Shown piece by piece: positions 10,180 through 18,698 of a DNA stretch of 64,000 nucleotides (positions are counted from its first letter, which is position 1; the number at the start of each line of letters is the position of its first letter). The notes under the pieces are model-generated. The model made no database searches. It had not been told where the DNA came from and was given only the letters and a program-made list of their open reading frames with translations. The stretch covers positions 620,001 to 684,000 of the forward strand of contig JACKGZ010000001.1 in the NCBI GenBank assembly GCA_020639255.1, in the 5' to 3' direction. The translations under genes and the position numbers were made by a program. The DNA comes from Phycisphaera sp. (GTDB lineage Bacteria > Planctomycetota > Phycisphaerae > Phycisphaerales > UBA1924).

Positions 10180-10238
10180 GCAGGCGTCCCTCGCCTGCTG
10201 ACTCTGACTCGTGCTCCCCGCGGCCGATACGGGGGAGC
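10180..10238 (-). promoter_or_regulatory. Two hairpins in the flgL-fliW gap (fliW leader)
   Basis: Hairpin 1 pairs 10180-10186 with 10192-10198 (7 bp); on the minus strand its 5-nt loop reads AGGGA. A GGA in an apical loop is the core of CsrA binding sites, so fliW mRNA may itself be bound by CsrA. Hairpin 2 pairs 10213-10219 with 10232-10238 (7 bp, GC-rich). Neither is followed by a U-tract on the minus strand, so they are poor terminators. CsrA binding is inference. Confidence 0.4.
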
Positions 10239-10266
10239 CTTGTTCCTTTCTTCAGCCCGTTCCTCG

Positions 10267-12321
10267 CTAACCGAGGAAGTCGAGCAGATTCAACTGATTC
10301 GCGATCGACATGCTCTGGAGCCCGGCCTGCAGCTGTGTCTGCAGAAGGGTGAGCTTGGTCGATGCCTCCGCAAAGTCCAGGTCACGGATCTCGCTCCTGA
10401 AACTCTGCTCCATAACGCTGACGTCTTCTTCCCTGACCCGAGCCGCCTCGAGCCTCTTGCTGTAGCTGCCGACCAGGCCGCGCGTCTGCGCGACGGAGTC
10501 CACAACTTCTTCCAGTTTGGTTCCTGCAAACGTGATGCCAGACGTGTCGCCGGCAGTAAGTGCCTCTCTCAGCTCGATCAGGCGCGTGAAGACGGTGCTC
10601 GAGACGACCGGTGCCGGGTCGGTGCCGGCAAGAGTTGCGCTGGTGGGGTCGAAAGTTGCGTCCCCGAGCCCGAGGTCGAACATCGCGGTGGAGTTGTTGC
10701 GCCTCTCAAGCGAGATCGGGCCAGCAAAGGCGGCGTCCTGCGTGAAGACGATGCCGTTGTCGGCGTCGCCCAGGCCGGCCTGGAAGGCGGTGGTGGGGAT
10801 GCCCTGCGTGTTGGCCTCGTCGTTGATGCGTGCGATGACGTCGCCGATCGTGACGGTGTCCTGCGGGCGGAGGTTGACGGTGAAGGTGGAGCCGTCGCCC
10901 AGGACGATGGCGAAGTCGACGTCGAGGTTGGGGTCGGCCAGGCCCGTGACGGGGTCGGTGCCGCCGGATTTGACCTCGACGCCCCGGCCGTCGTTGAGGA
11001 TGTCGGTGCGAGTCGAGGCCTTGAGCGATCGGATGCCGAGCAGCTCGGCGGTGCGGTTGCCGCCGGCGACCTCTTCGATGGTCATCGACTGGTCCGGGGC
11101 GGCCGAGACGAGATTGACGATGTCGATGCCGGTGCCCTGAGCGTTGATGACCAGTCGTGCGCCGATGTCGGCGCCTTGGATCGCGTTGGCGAGGTCTTCG
11201 ATGGTCTGGGCGCCCGAGAGGTCGATCTGGGCGCGCCTGCCTGCGTTGTTGATGACGATCTCGTCGAGCGCGCCCGTGAGGCCCGCGAGCGAGGCGATCG
11301 AGGAGCGCATCGTGAGCTTGGGGTCAAGATCCTGGCCCGTGGTCTGTGTGGCCTCGAAGCTGAAGCCGCCCGTGGTAGTGAGGCCCAGGTCGCGTGCGGT
11401 GGTGCCCACGCCGACCTCGGTGAAAGTGAGCTGCGGGTCGGTGCCCGGTGCGCCGGAGACAACGTCTATGGTGATGGCCTCGCCCGCGAGCGAGACGCCG
11501 CCTGTGTCGAGGATGGTGACGCCGTTGGTGGTCTCGTAGTCGCGGATCGCGGCTTCGATGCGTGTGACGACGTCTTCCATGCGGTCGGCGGTTTTGAGGT
11601 CGATCTCAACGACGGGGCCGTTGTCGAGCTGCATCTGGATGGAGCCCTTGGTGACACCGAGGCCGACGGGCCCGCGGAGATCGGAGAGCAGCGTGTCGGG
11701 CGTGAGGTCGGGTGAGAGGTCGACGTCGCCCTGGACCTTGCTGAGTTCGTCGCTGATGGATTCGATGCCGACGAGCGTGACGGGGACGCTCTTGCCGAGG
11801 TTGATGTCGGTGGTGAGCTTGTCGAACTCGCCCCTGTAGATGAAGCCGGCGCCGAAAGCCTCGAAGGGCGGCGAGCTGGTTCGGCTGCCCCCGAAGAGGT
11901 AGTTGTCGACGGATTTGCGGTTCATCTGGGTGAGCAGGCCGTCGATGAGCGAGTTGACGACTTGCGCCTGGTTCTCGCGTTCGATCTGGGTGGTGCCGAT
12001 GTTGACCTGGGTGCTTGCGATCTGCTTGGCCGAGAGCAAGAGGTCGTTGGCCTCGGCGAGGCTCGATTCGACGAGGGCGAGGTTGGCGTCGGCCTGGTCG
12101 ATGTTGCGCAGGCGCTGGCCCGAGCGCTGGATGCTGTCGTCGAGCTGCGCGATGGCCGCGGTGGCGACGGTGTCGTCGCTTGGGCGCAGGACGGCTCGGC
12201 CCGTGGCGAGCTGCGACTGCGTCTCGAAGAGCCCGAGGCTGGAGCGCTGGATGTTGGCCAGCTGGATCTGGTTGACCAGCAGCGTCGGGGCCCGGCTCAC
12301 GTTGGATGGGATCGAGCTCAT
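10267..12321 (-). CDS. flgL: Flagellar hook-associated protein 3 FlgL (enlarged)
   Basis: Hook-filament junction protein. The N-terminus (RAPTLLVNQIQLANIQRSSL, then QSQLATGRAVLRPSDD) and the C-terminal helix (QLQAGLQSMSIANQLNLLDFLG) are the conserved flagellin-like ends, and YLFGGSRTSSPPF matches the family's LFGG motif. At 684 aa it is about twice the usual length: the middle, about residues 170-600, holds several flagellin-IN-like beta units with IDL, LGL and IND motifs. It follows flgK by 8 bases, as in many flagellar operons. Confidence 0.92.
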   Translation of the reverse strand: MSSIPSNVSRAPTLLVNQIQLANIQRSSLGLFETQSQLATGRAVLRPSDDTVATAAIAQLDDSIQRSGQRLRNIDQADANLALVESSLAEANDLLLSAKQIASTQVNIGTTQIERENQAQVVNSLIDGLLTQMNRKSVDNYLFGGSRTSSPPFEAFGAGFIYRGEFDKLTTDINLGKSVPVTLVGIESISDELSKVQGDVDLSPDLTPDTLLSDLRGPVGLGVTKGSIQMQLDNGPVVEIDLKTADRMEDVVTRIEAAIRDYETTNGVTILDTGGVSLAGEAITIDVVSGAPGTDPQLTFTEVGVGTTARDLGLTTTGGFSFEATQTTGQDLDPKLTMRSSIASLAGLTGALDEIVINNAGRRAQIDLSGAQTIEDLANAIQGADIGARLVINAQGTGIDIVNLVSAAPDQSMTIEEVAGGNRTAELLGIRSLKASTRTDILNDGRGVEVKSGGTDPVTGLADPNLDVDFAIVLGDGSTFTVNLRPQDTVTIGDVIARINDEANTQGIPTTAFQAGLGDADNGIVFTQDAAFAGPISLERRNNSTAMFDLGLGDATFDPTSATLAGTDPAPVVSSTVFTRLIELREALTAGDTSGITFAGTKLEEVVDSVAQTRGLVGSYSKRLEAARVREEDVSVMEQSFRSEIRDLDFAEASTKLTLLQTQLQAGLQSMSIANQLNLLDFLG

Positions 12322-12329
12322 GTGTGCCT

Positions 12330-14066
12330 TCAGATCAGATTGATCAGTGTGTCGAGCATCTCGTTCGTGGTCTGGATGATGCGGGCGGCTCCCTGGTAGG
12401 CCCGCTGGAACTGCATGAGGTTGAGCGCTTCCTCGTCGGTGTCGACGCCGCTCATGGCGAGGCGTTGCGATTCGAGCCCGTCGCGGACGAGCGACGTGGA
12501 CTCAGCGATGACGCGTGCGGAGCCGGTCTGGACGCTGAGCTTCTGGACGGTGGTGCGCCAGAACGCGCCGACGGACTGCCCGCCGAAGGCTTCGAGTCCG
12601 TTGTCCTGGAGGTCTGCGATGGCGAGGCTGGTGCCGTTCTCGTGGAAGGTGCCCTCGATGTAGCGCCCGGTCATGAGCATGAGCGGGTTGTTGGCGAGGT
12701 GATCGCTGACAGCGATGTCTGTGGCGTCGGTGCCCTGGAAGTAGCTGTTCACACCGAGCGCCGCGAGCACGCCCGAGGTGTCGTCGGCGAAGGTGAACGT
12801 GGTGCCCTGCGTGGCATTAATCGAAAGCCTGCCGTCGCCGGCGATGCTGGCGGAGAGGCCCGTGATGGCGTCGATGGCGCTTGCGATGTCCTGGAGGGTG
12901 GTGTCGTCGGTGAAGCCGGGCTGGCCTGCATTTGTGAGGCCGTCGAGGTCGATGTCGATGCGCGTGGTTGTGACGGCTCCGGTGGCCTCGTCGACGGTGC
13001 GGACGATGAAGCCGCCGTTGGTGGGTTTCACGGGCAGCTCGGCGATGGTGGTGTTGCCGGGGTTCGAGAGCGCGAGCGACTGGTCGGCGGTTGCGAACTG
13101 GAGTTCTGACGAGGCGCTGGTGAGGCCGCGAGCGGTGGCGCCGGTGGCGTGGAGCGCGTTGATCTGGTAGATGAGCTGCCCGGCGAGCTCGTCGAGCTTG
13201 CCGATGGTTTCGTCGACGGTGCCGTCGCGGCTGTCGAAGACGCCCCCGATCTTGCCCTTACGGACATCGAGGACTTGGCCTGTCGAGGCGATGGCGACCT
13301 GTGTCTCGATGCGGTCGCCCTTGGGGACGTTGCGGAGTTCGAGCCCCTGGTTTTTGGAGCCGAGGACGACGGGCGAGGAGCCGACGAGGACGTCGATGGC
13401 GCCCGAGGCCTGCTCGATGACGGTGACGTCCATGATCTCGCTGAGTTCGCGGACGAGCTGGTCGCGCTGGTCGCGGAGCGGGTTGTTGGTGGCGCCGCCG
13501 GATTCGGAGGATGTGATCTGCTCGTTGAGTCGAGCGATCTCGGTGAGGGCGTTGTTGGCCTCGCTGGTGAGTGCGCCGAGTCGGTCGTCGAGTTCGTTGC
13601 GCTGGCTGGTGAGGTCGGAGCGGAGTCGCTGGATGAAGCCGGCCAGGAGCTGACCCTGCTCGACGACCTGTGACTGTGCTTGTGTGCCGTTGGCGAGCTC
13701 GCTCCACCCGGTGAAGAAGTCGCCCAATTCGCTTGAGAGGTCGAGGTCGGTGAGTTCGTTGAGGATGGTCTCGATGCCGGAGAACGCGCGGAGGATCTCG
13801 GTCGCCGCAGCGGACTCGCTGATGCTCGCGTTGAATCGCTTCTCGATGGCTGGGTCGAGCTGCCTGCGTACGCCAGTGAAGCGGACGCCGTTGCCGATCT
13901 GTCCTTCCTGCGTGTTGGCGTCGCCGGCGATGGGTTGGAGGCCGAGTGTCTGGCGTGTGTAGCCTTCGGTCGCGGCGTTGGCGAGGTTGTTGCTGGCGAC
14001 CTGCACGCCGAGCTGGCTCGCCGCGAGTGCCGATCGACCGATTGTGAACGCTGCTCCGATGCCCAC
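12330..14066 (-). CDS. flgK: Flagellar hook-associated protein 1 FlgK
   Basis: Hook-filament junction protein of 578 aa. The N-terminal rod/hook signature ALAASQLGVQVASNNLANA with GYTRQ, a long coiled-coil D1 region (about residues 80-200, ending NPLRDQRDQLVRELSEI) and the C-terminal LMQFQRAYQGAARIIQTTNEML are all typical of FlgK. A flagellin-IN-like insert lies in the middle, about residues 340-450. It lies between flgN, which encodes its chaperone, and flgL. Confidence 0.93.
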   Translation of the reverse strand: MGIGAAFTIGRSALAASQLGVQVASNNLANAATEGYTRQTLGLQPIAGDANTQEGQIGNGVRFTGVRRQLDPAIEKRFNASISESAAATEILRAFSGIETILNELTDLDLSSELGDFFTGWSELANGTQAQSQVVEQGQLLAGFIQRLRSDLTSQRNELDDRLGALTSEANNALTEIARLNEQITSSESGGATNNPLRDQRDQLVRELSEIMDVTVIEQASGAIDVLVGSSPVVLGSKNQGLELRNVPKGDRIETQVAIASTGQVLDVRKGKIGGVFDSRDGTVDETIGKLDELAGQLIYQINALHATGATARGLTSASSELQFATADQSLALSNPGNTTIAELPVKPTNGGFIVRTVDEATGAVTTTRIDIDLDGLTNAGQPGFTDDTTLQDIASAIDAITGLSASIAGDGRLSINATQGTTFTFADDTSGVLAALGVNSYFQGTDATDIAVSDHLANNPLMLMTGRYIEGTFHENGTSLAIADLQDNGLEAFGGQSVGAFWRTTVQKLSVQTGSARVIAESTSLVRDGLESQRLAMSGVDTDEEALNLMQFQRAYQGAARIIQTTNEMLDTLINLI

Positions 14067-14081
14067 GTTCTGTTCCTCGTG

Positions 14082-14597
14082 TTAGTGCCTGAAATCGACG
14101 GCTGTTGACATGGCGATGCCCTGGGCCATCTTGCCTCGGGCGTTGTACGTTTTGGCGACGTTGCAGGTCTGGACGACCTGCGCGAGCATGCCGCCGAGGT
14201 GACCGGCGAATGCGGCGGTCGCTTCGCGGAGCGCGGACTGCTCGGTGCGTGCGCTCTCGATGAGCTGGCGGAGCTTCTCGGCGAGGAGGCTGAGGCGCTT
14301 GGCGCTGGGCCCGCCGATCTGGGCGATGAGCGCGCGGATGGTCGTGTTGGCGCTGGGCAGGCCGATCGCTTTGGAGATCTCTGCGACGATGCGTGCGCGT
14401 TCCTTGTCGAGCGCGATGATGCGCTGGTTGGTCTGGTTGCGCAGGTCGGCCAGGCGTGCGATGGTGGGGGAGTCGGCCTTGCGGAGCGCCTGGCGGTGCT
14501 GCTTGGCGAGCTCGATGAGTGTCTCGTGCTCCTTGGCGAGCGCGACGAGCGTGTGCTCGAGGGGCTCGGTCTGGATGGGTGTTTGTGTGGTGGTCAT
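14082..14597 (-). CDS. flgN: FlgN-family flagellar chaperone
   Basis: Protein of 171 aa, almost entirely helical and rich in Ala, Leu, Glu and Arg, with the FlgN pattern: LAKEHETLIELAKQHRQAL near the N-terminus and a long central coiled coil. FlgN escorts FlgK and FlgL to the export gate. The call rests on this pattern and on position directly before flgK. Its ATG overlaps the flgJ stop codon (ATGA, 14594-14597), indicating translational coupling. Confidence 0.8.
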   Translation of the reverse strand: MTTTQTPIQTEPLEHTLVALAKEHETLIELAKQHRQALRKADSPTIARLADLRNQTNQRIIALDKERARIVAEISKAIGLPSANTTIRALIAQIGGPSAKRLSLLAEKLRQLIESARTEQSALREATAAFAGHLGGMLAQVVQTCNVAKTYNARGKMAQGIAMSTAVDFRH

Positions 14598-14986
14598 GCC
14601 GAGACCTCCAGGTTCTGTCCGATCGGGATGCCGGCGCGCGAGGCGAAGTCGCGGGTGAGGCGGTCGACGATGGGCAGGCGTGAGGATTTGACGATCTCGT
14701 CGGCGACGCGTTGGTCGAGGATGGCGCCGAACTGCTTCTCGCCCTGGGTGGGCGCGAAGGGCGGGGCGGCGTTGTTTGACTCGCGGATCTGGCTCAGCAC
14801 GGGGACGATGAACGTCGCGGAGACGAGCTGCTCGGCGGCCTGGCGGATCTCGGCCTCGGGTGCGCCGGCCTTGGCGCGCTCGATGAGCTGCTCGAAGCGC
14901 TCGGTCTGGTCGGCGCTGGCGGGTCGATCGGTGGGGTCGAGCCCGGTGAGGTTGCCCGTCAGGTTGGCGATGGATCCGAGGTTCAT
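14594..14986 (-). CDS. flgJ: Rod-binding protein, FlgJ N-terminal type
   Basis: Protein of 130 aa equal to the rod-binding half of FlgJ: AAEQLVSATFIVPVLSQIR is the family's FEalFl-MLksMR-like helix, and DQRVADEIVKSSRLPIVDRL matches the second conserved helix. The peptidoglycan-hydrolase half found in enterobacterial FlgJ is absent, as in many phyla, so another enzyme must open the wall for the rod. The start at 14986 overlaps the flgI stop by 4 bases (ATGA), and the stop overlaps flgN in the same way. A longer open frame upstream lies inside flgI and is not used. Confidence 0.85.
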   Translation of the reverse strand: MNLGSIANLTGNLTGLDPTDRPASADQTERFEQLIERAKAGAPEAEIRQAAEQLVSATFIVPVLSQIRESNNAAPPFAPTQGEKQFGAILDQRVADEIVKSSRLPIVDRLTRDFASRAGIPIGQNLEVSA

Positions 14987-16071
14987 TCGATGATCAGCTG
15001 CGCCTGCAGCCGTCCTGTTTTGTGGAGACTCTGAAGGATCTCGATCTGGTCTTCGACGGGGACGTCGAGCCGTTCCATGGCGGCCATGAGGTCTTCGAAG
15101 CGTGCCATCTCGCCCTGGCGTGCGTTGGTGGCCAGGCCCGTCCATTCCTGCTGTTTCACGCGCGGCTGCTCGGGCGTGGCGACGGGCTCGGGGATGATGG
15201 TGGTGATGCTGAGGTTCTTGTGCGTGATGGCGACTGGCCCGATGCGGACGTCGGCGGTGACGAGGATGACGCCGGTGTCGCGGTTGACGATGATCTTGGC
15301 TGGCAGGCCCAGGTCGCGTTGGTCGATCTGGTAGCCGAGGATCTCACCGATGAAGGCCGCGGAGCTGGTGCGTTGGTCCTGCGGGACGTCGATGCGGATG
15401 GTGCGATCGTCGATGACGGTGGCGACGGCCGGCCCGAAGAGGTCGGGCGTTCCGAACCATTCCTGGTTGATTCGGCTTGCGATGGCCGTGGTAGACGAGT
15501 GCCCCGCGAAGTGCTGGTTGACGACGAGGTTGAATGTGGGCCCGGGCGGGCGCATCGCGAAGTCGATGAGCATGCGTGCGCCGCCGTGGACGACGGCGTT
15601 GGTTGGGACCGCTGGGTTGGATACGACGATGGTGCCCTGCGCCATGGCCATGGGCCTGTCGAGTTCGACGGGGCCGCGTGTTTCGTATCGGAGTGGTGCG
15701 AGGAAGAGCTCGCCGCCTTCGAGGCTTTTGGCGCTGCCGATGGTTGAGACGCGGATGTCGAACTTGTCGCCGGTGCGTCCGCCGCCTTCGGGGATGGTGC
15801 ACTTGACCATGACGAGCGCGACGCTCTTGGTGGCCGCGAGTTCTTCGATGGTTCCGACGGCGTTGCCCGAGTTGATGAGCAGCTGGGCCATCGGTCGGGC
15901 GGTGATGAGTTCTTTGCCGGAGTCGCCCGTGCCGCTGAGCCCGAAGACGAGCCCGAGCCCGAAGATCACGTTCTCCTGCTCGCCCTGGATGCGGACGAGA
16001 TCCTTGATGGTGTCGGCGCGAACGCTCGCGGCGAGCAAGAGGGCGCAGAGGATGGTGATCAGCTTGTTCAC
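14983..16071 (-). CDS. flgI: Flagellar P-ring protein FlgI
   Basis: Periplasmic P-ring subunit, 362 aa, the usual length. A cleavable signal peptide (MNKLITILCALLLAASVRA) precedes the conserved start of the mature protein IKDLVRIQGEQENVIFGLGLVFGLSGTGD; later family blocks include VVVSNPAVPTNAV-like and FIGEILGYQI segments and VILVTADVRIGPVAITHKNL. It assembles around the rod with the help of FlgA, encoded two genes upstream. Confidence 0.95.
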   Translation of the reverse strand: MNKLITILCALLLAASVRADTIKDLVRIQGEQENVIFGLGLVFGLSGTGDSGKELITARPMAQLLINSGNAVGTIEELAATKSVALVMVKCTIPEGGGRTGDKFDIRVSTIGSAKSLEGGELFLAPLRYETRGPVELDRPMAMAQGTIVVSNPAVPTNAVVHGGARMLIDFAMRPPGPTFNLVVNQHFAGHSSTTAIASRINQEWFGTPDLFGPAVATVIDDRTIRIDVPQDQRTSSAAFIGEILGYQIDQRDLGLPAKIIVNRDTGVILVTADVRIGPVAITHKNLSITTIIPEPVATPEQPRVKQQEWTGLATNARQGEMARFEDLMAAMERLDVPVEDQIEILQSLHKTGRLQAQLIIE

Positions 16072-16158
16072 GCGACGTCTCCACGGCGTGCCAAGGGCGC
16101 AAGAATCTTCATGTCCTCTGGCAACGCAATCCGCGTGCCAGCGTGAGCGAACGTCGGG

Positions 16159-16842
16159 TCAGAAGGCGAAGACGGTCTCGAGTGCCTGCGGGATCCAGCC
16201 CTTGCGTGCGGTCTTGCGGACCTCGCCTTCGTTTTTGGTGATGATGGAGAGGTTGTGCAGCTGGCTGGACTGCACGGTGTTCTGGTCGGTGATGTCCTCG
16301 CTGCGGGCGTTGCCCGAGAGGACGAAGACCTGGAGCTCTTCGTCGGTCTGGATGGTGCTGCGGGCTTCGAGGACGAGCACGCCGTTGGGCTTGATGTCGA
16401 TGACCTCGGCCTGGATGCGAGCGGTGAGTCTGTCGGTGCGTTCGTAGTCGCCCTCGCCCTGGAAGTCGTGCGAGCTGGTGACGTCGAGGAGGTTGTCGGT
16501 GTTGTTCTCGCCCGCGCGGAGCCGTGCTTCGATGAACTCGGCGAGGCTTGGGAACCTTGTAAGCTCGGCGGTGGCGCTGTAGTCCTTCTTGGTGTCGAGG
16601 GTCTGCGATCGTTCGGCCTTGCTTGTTTCGTTGACGATGATGGTGACGAGGTCGTGCATCTCGAGCCGCTTGGGTGGCGGCGGGACGATGACGAACATGC
16701 TGTAGCCCTCGAGTGATTCGCTGGGCGTGGCGTTGCCGTGGATGTCCTCGGGGATGCCCACGGGGCGTGTGTCGTAGAGCGACTGCGCGTGGGTGTGGGC
16801 GGCGGTGATTGCGGCGAGGATGCAGAGTGGTCTGCGGATCAT
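16159..16842 (-). CDS. flgH: Flagellar L-ring protein FlgH (no lipobox)
   Basis: Outer-membrane L-ring subunit, 227 aa, the family's usual size. Recognised by HDLVTIIVNETSKAERSQTL, then DFQGEGDYERTDRLTARIQAEVIDIKPNGVLVLEA and the closing ITDQNTVQSSQLHNLSI-type region. FlgH is normally a lipoprotein; here the N-terminal signal (MIRRPLCILAAITAAHTHA) has a signal-peptidase-I-like AHA end and no lipobox cysteine. The ATG overlaps the flgA stop (ATGA, 16839-16842). The 87 bases between flgH and flgI hold nothing recognisable. Confidence 0.92.
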   Translation of the reverse strand: MIRRPLCILAAITAAHTHAQSLYDTRPVGIPEDIHGNATPSESLEGYSMFVIVPPPPKRLEMHDLVTIIVNETSKAERSQTLDTKKDYSATAELTRFPSLAEFIEARLRAGENNTDNLLDVTSSHDFQGEGDYERTDRLTARIQAEVIDIKPNGVLVLEARSTIQTDEELQVFVLSGNARSEDITDQNTVQSSQLHNLSIITKNEGEVRKTARKGWIPQALETVFAF

Positions 16843-17864
16843 CCGTTGGCTCCTGTGAGCGTTGTGGCGCCTGTGACGACGACGGCTCGGCCCGGTGCTT
16901 TGACCTGGGCCATGAATCGCCCCTCGCCCTGGAGAGGTTCGAACTCGATGGTGTCGCCGACGCGGCCCGAGGCGAGCGCACGAGCGGGCGAGCGCATGAC
17001 GATGGTGCCCGAGATGACGTGGACGGAGACGACGTCGCCCCGTTTGATGACCTCGGCCTGTTCTGCGTGTGCGGTGGTGAGCATCTCGCCTGCGCCGATG
17101 TTGCGCCGGAGGCGGATCGCGCCGACGGCTGTGGGCTCGATGAATGGGACATCGGGTGCGAGCCATGCGGCGTCGGTCTCGTAGTCTTCGCGTTCGAGCG
17201 TGTCGCCGCGACGCAGGGCGCGTGTGGTTCGGACGACCTGGCGGAGGATGCGGACACCGACGCGTGCGGTCTCGTCGCGGATGTTGCCGCGGGCGTCGTA
17301 CATGGTGATGCGCATGGGCATGGTGTCGGACGAGCCGATGGGCTGGACGTCGACGGCCCAGCCCTCGGTGGGCGAGGCGAGGAGGGCGGCTTCGTTGTCC
17401 TGGTAGGTGAGCTGGAGCTGGTCGATGGGGACGCCGAAGGTCTGGACGAGCTTGGCCTCGATGTGGTCTTTGACGGTGGCGCCGACGCTGTCCGGGCTGA
17501 CGGTGGGCCTGGCTTTGATGGTGTCGGCAGCGTTTGCGGTGCGCGTGCGGAGGATGACCCGGCAGGTCTCGCCTCGGAGCGTCATGCGGCCCGCGGAGAA
17601 CTCGGCTTGCGATGCAAGCTTCGTGCGGATGTCGTCCAGCGTGATGTCGAGTCTGCGGTCGGCGCCGGCGCGGTCGCTCGGCTGGTCGTCGATGACGAGT
17701 GACTTGAACGGTTCGGCCTCGCCCGAGAGCAGGGCCACATCGCCCAGGGTGATGGGCGAGCCCAGCTCGATGCGCGCGACGGGGCGCAGGGTGACGACGC
17801 CCTGCGCGAGCGATGTGCATGCGGTCAGGAGTGCGATGAGCGGGATGACGAGACGCGTGATCAC
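16839..17864 (-). CDS. flgA: Flagellar P-ring chaperone FlgA
   Basis: Periplasmic chaperone for P-ring assembly, 341 aa, with a signal peptide (MITRLVIPLIALLTACTSLA). The C-terminal third is the SAF-type domain: TTRALRRGDTLEREDYE, RLRRNIGAGEMLTTAHAEQAEVIKRGD, then VISGTIVMRSPARALASG and VGDTIEF, the conserved FlgA pattern. The N-terminal half contains a less conserved extra domain, making it longer than the enterobacterial form. It lies between flgG and flgH. Confidence 0.9.
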   Translation of the reverse strand: MITRLVIPLIALLTACTSLAQGVVTLRPVARIELGSPITLGDVALLSGEAEPFKSLVIDDQPSDRAGADRRLDITLDDIRTKLASQAEFSAGRMTLRGETCRVILRTRTANAADTIKARPTVSPDSVGATVKDHIEAKLVQTFGVPIDQLQLTYQDNEAALLASPTEGWAVDVQPIGSSDTMPMRITMYDARGNIRDETARVGVRILRQVVRTTRALRRGDTLEREDYETDAAWLAPDVPFIEPTAVGAIRLRRNIGAGEMLTTAHAEQAEVIKRGDVVSVHVISGTIVMRSPARALASGRVGDTIEFEPLQGEGRFMAQVKAPGRAVVVTGATTLTGANG

Positions 17865-17881
17865 GCGGGTGAGTCCCTCGA

Positions 17882-18679
17882 TTACTGCCTGAGCTGGCCG
17901 ACGTTTCGGAGTGTTTCGTCTGCGGCGCGGATGGCCTGCGAGTTCATCTCGAAGGCGCGTTGGGTGCGGATGAGTTCGATGAGTTCGTATGTGGCGTCGA
18001 CGTTGCTGGATTCGAGCTGACCCTGGAGGATGCGGCCGTAGTGGGCCTCGGAGGGGTTGCCGACGATGGGTGCGCCGCTGGCAGCGGTCTCGGTGTAGAG
18101 GTTCTCGCCGATCTGGCTGAGTCCTGCGGGGTTGATGAACGTGGCGAGCTGGAGCTGGCCAACTTCCTGTGGCGTGGTGTCGCCGGGCTGCGAGACGAAG
18201 ACGCGTCCGTCGGCTCCGATTGTGATGGTGCGTGCGTCGGCGGGGATGCTGATGTTGGGTTCGAGTCGCCTGCCGACGTCGGATGCGAGGACGAGCTCGC
18301 CGTCGGAGTTGAGCGTGAGGTTGCCCGCGCGTGTGTACGCGGTCTGTCCTTCTTCGATGCCGACCTGGAGGAATCCGAGGCCGTCGATCATGATGTCGAG
18401 TGGTCGTTCGGTGGCGATGGGCGAGCCCTGTGCGAAGTTGAGCTGGGTGCCCGAGACCTGGACGCCCAGGCCAACGGAGAGTCCGATGGGTCGCTGGTCG
18501 CCGTTGGCGTTCTCGACGCCGGGCTGTTGTCGTTCGATGTAGAGCAGGTCCTGGAAGTTTGCTCTGCTGGACTTGAAGCCTGTGGTGTTGACGTTGGCGA
18601 GGTTGTTGGCGACGACGTCGAGCTTGGTGCTCAGTGCGTTCAGGCCCGAGGCTGCGGATTGGAGGGCGATGCTTGCCAT
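17882..18679 (-). CDS. flgG: Flagellar distal rod protein FlgG
   Basis: Distal rod subunit, 265 aa, the usual length. N-terminal ALQSAASGLNALSTKLDVVANNLANVNTTGFK, the FlgG block LQVGIEEGQTAYTRAGNLTLNSDGELV, and the C-terminal helix LESSNVDATYELIELIRTQRAFEMNSQAIRAADETL are all clear. It lies 19 bases after flgF, as in most flagellar operons. Confidence 0.95.
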   Translation of the reverse strand: MASIALQSAASGLNALSTKLDVVANNLANVNTTGFKSSRANFQDLLYIERQQPGVENANGDQRPIGLSVGLGVQVSGTQLNFAQGSPIATERPLDIMIDGLGFLQVGIEEGQTAYTRAGNLTLNSDGELVLASDVGRRLEPNISIPADARTITIGADGRVFVSQPGDTTPQEVGQLQLATFINPAGLSQIGENLYTETAASGAPIVGNPSEAHYGRILQGQLESSNVDATYELIELIRTQRAFEMNSQAIRAADETLRNVGQLRQ

Positions 18680-18698
18680 TGGTGTTCAGTTCCTCGTG

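Noticed and set aside
10129..11715. Open frame of 528 codons on the plus strand opposite flgL
   Set aside because: Antisense to flgL, which has conserved ends and fits the operon; no start signal.
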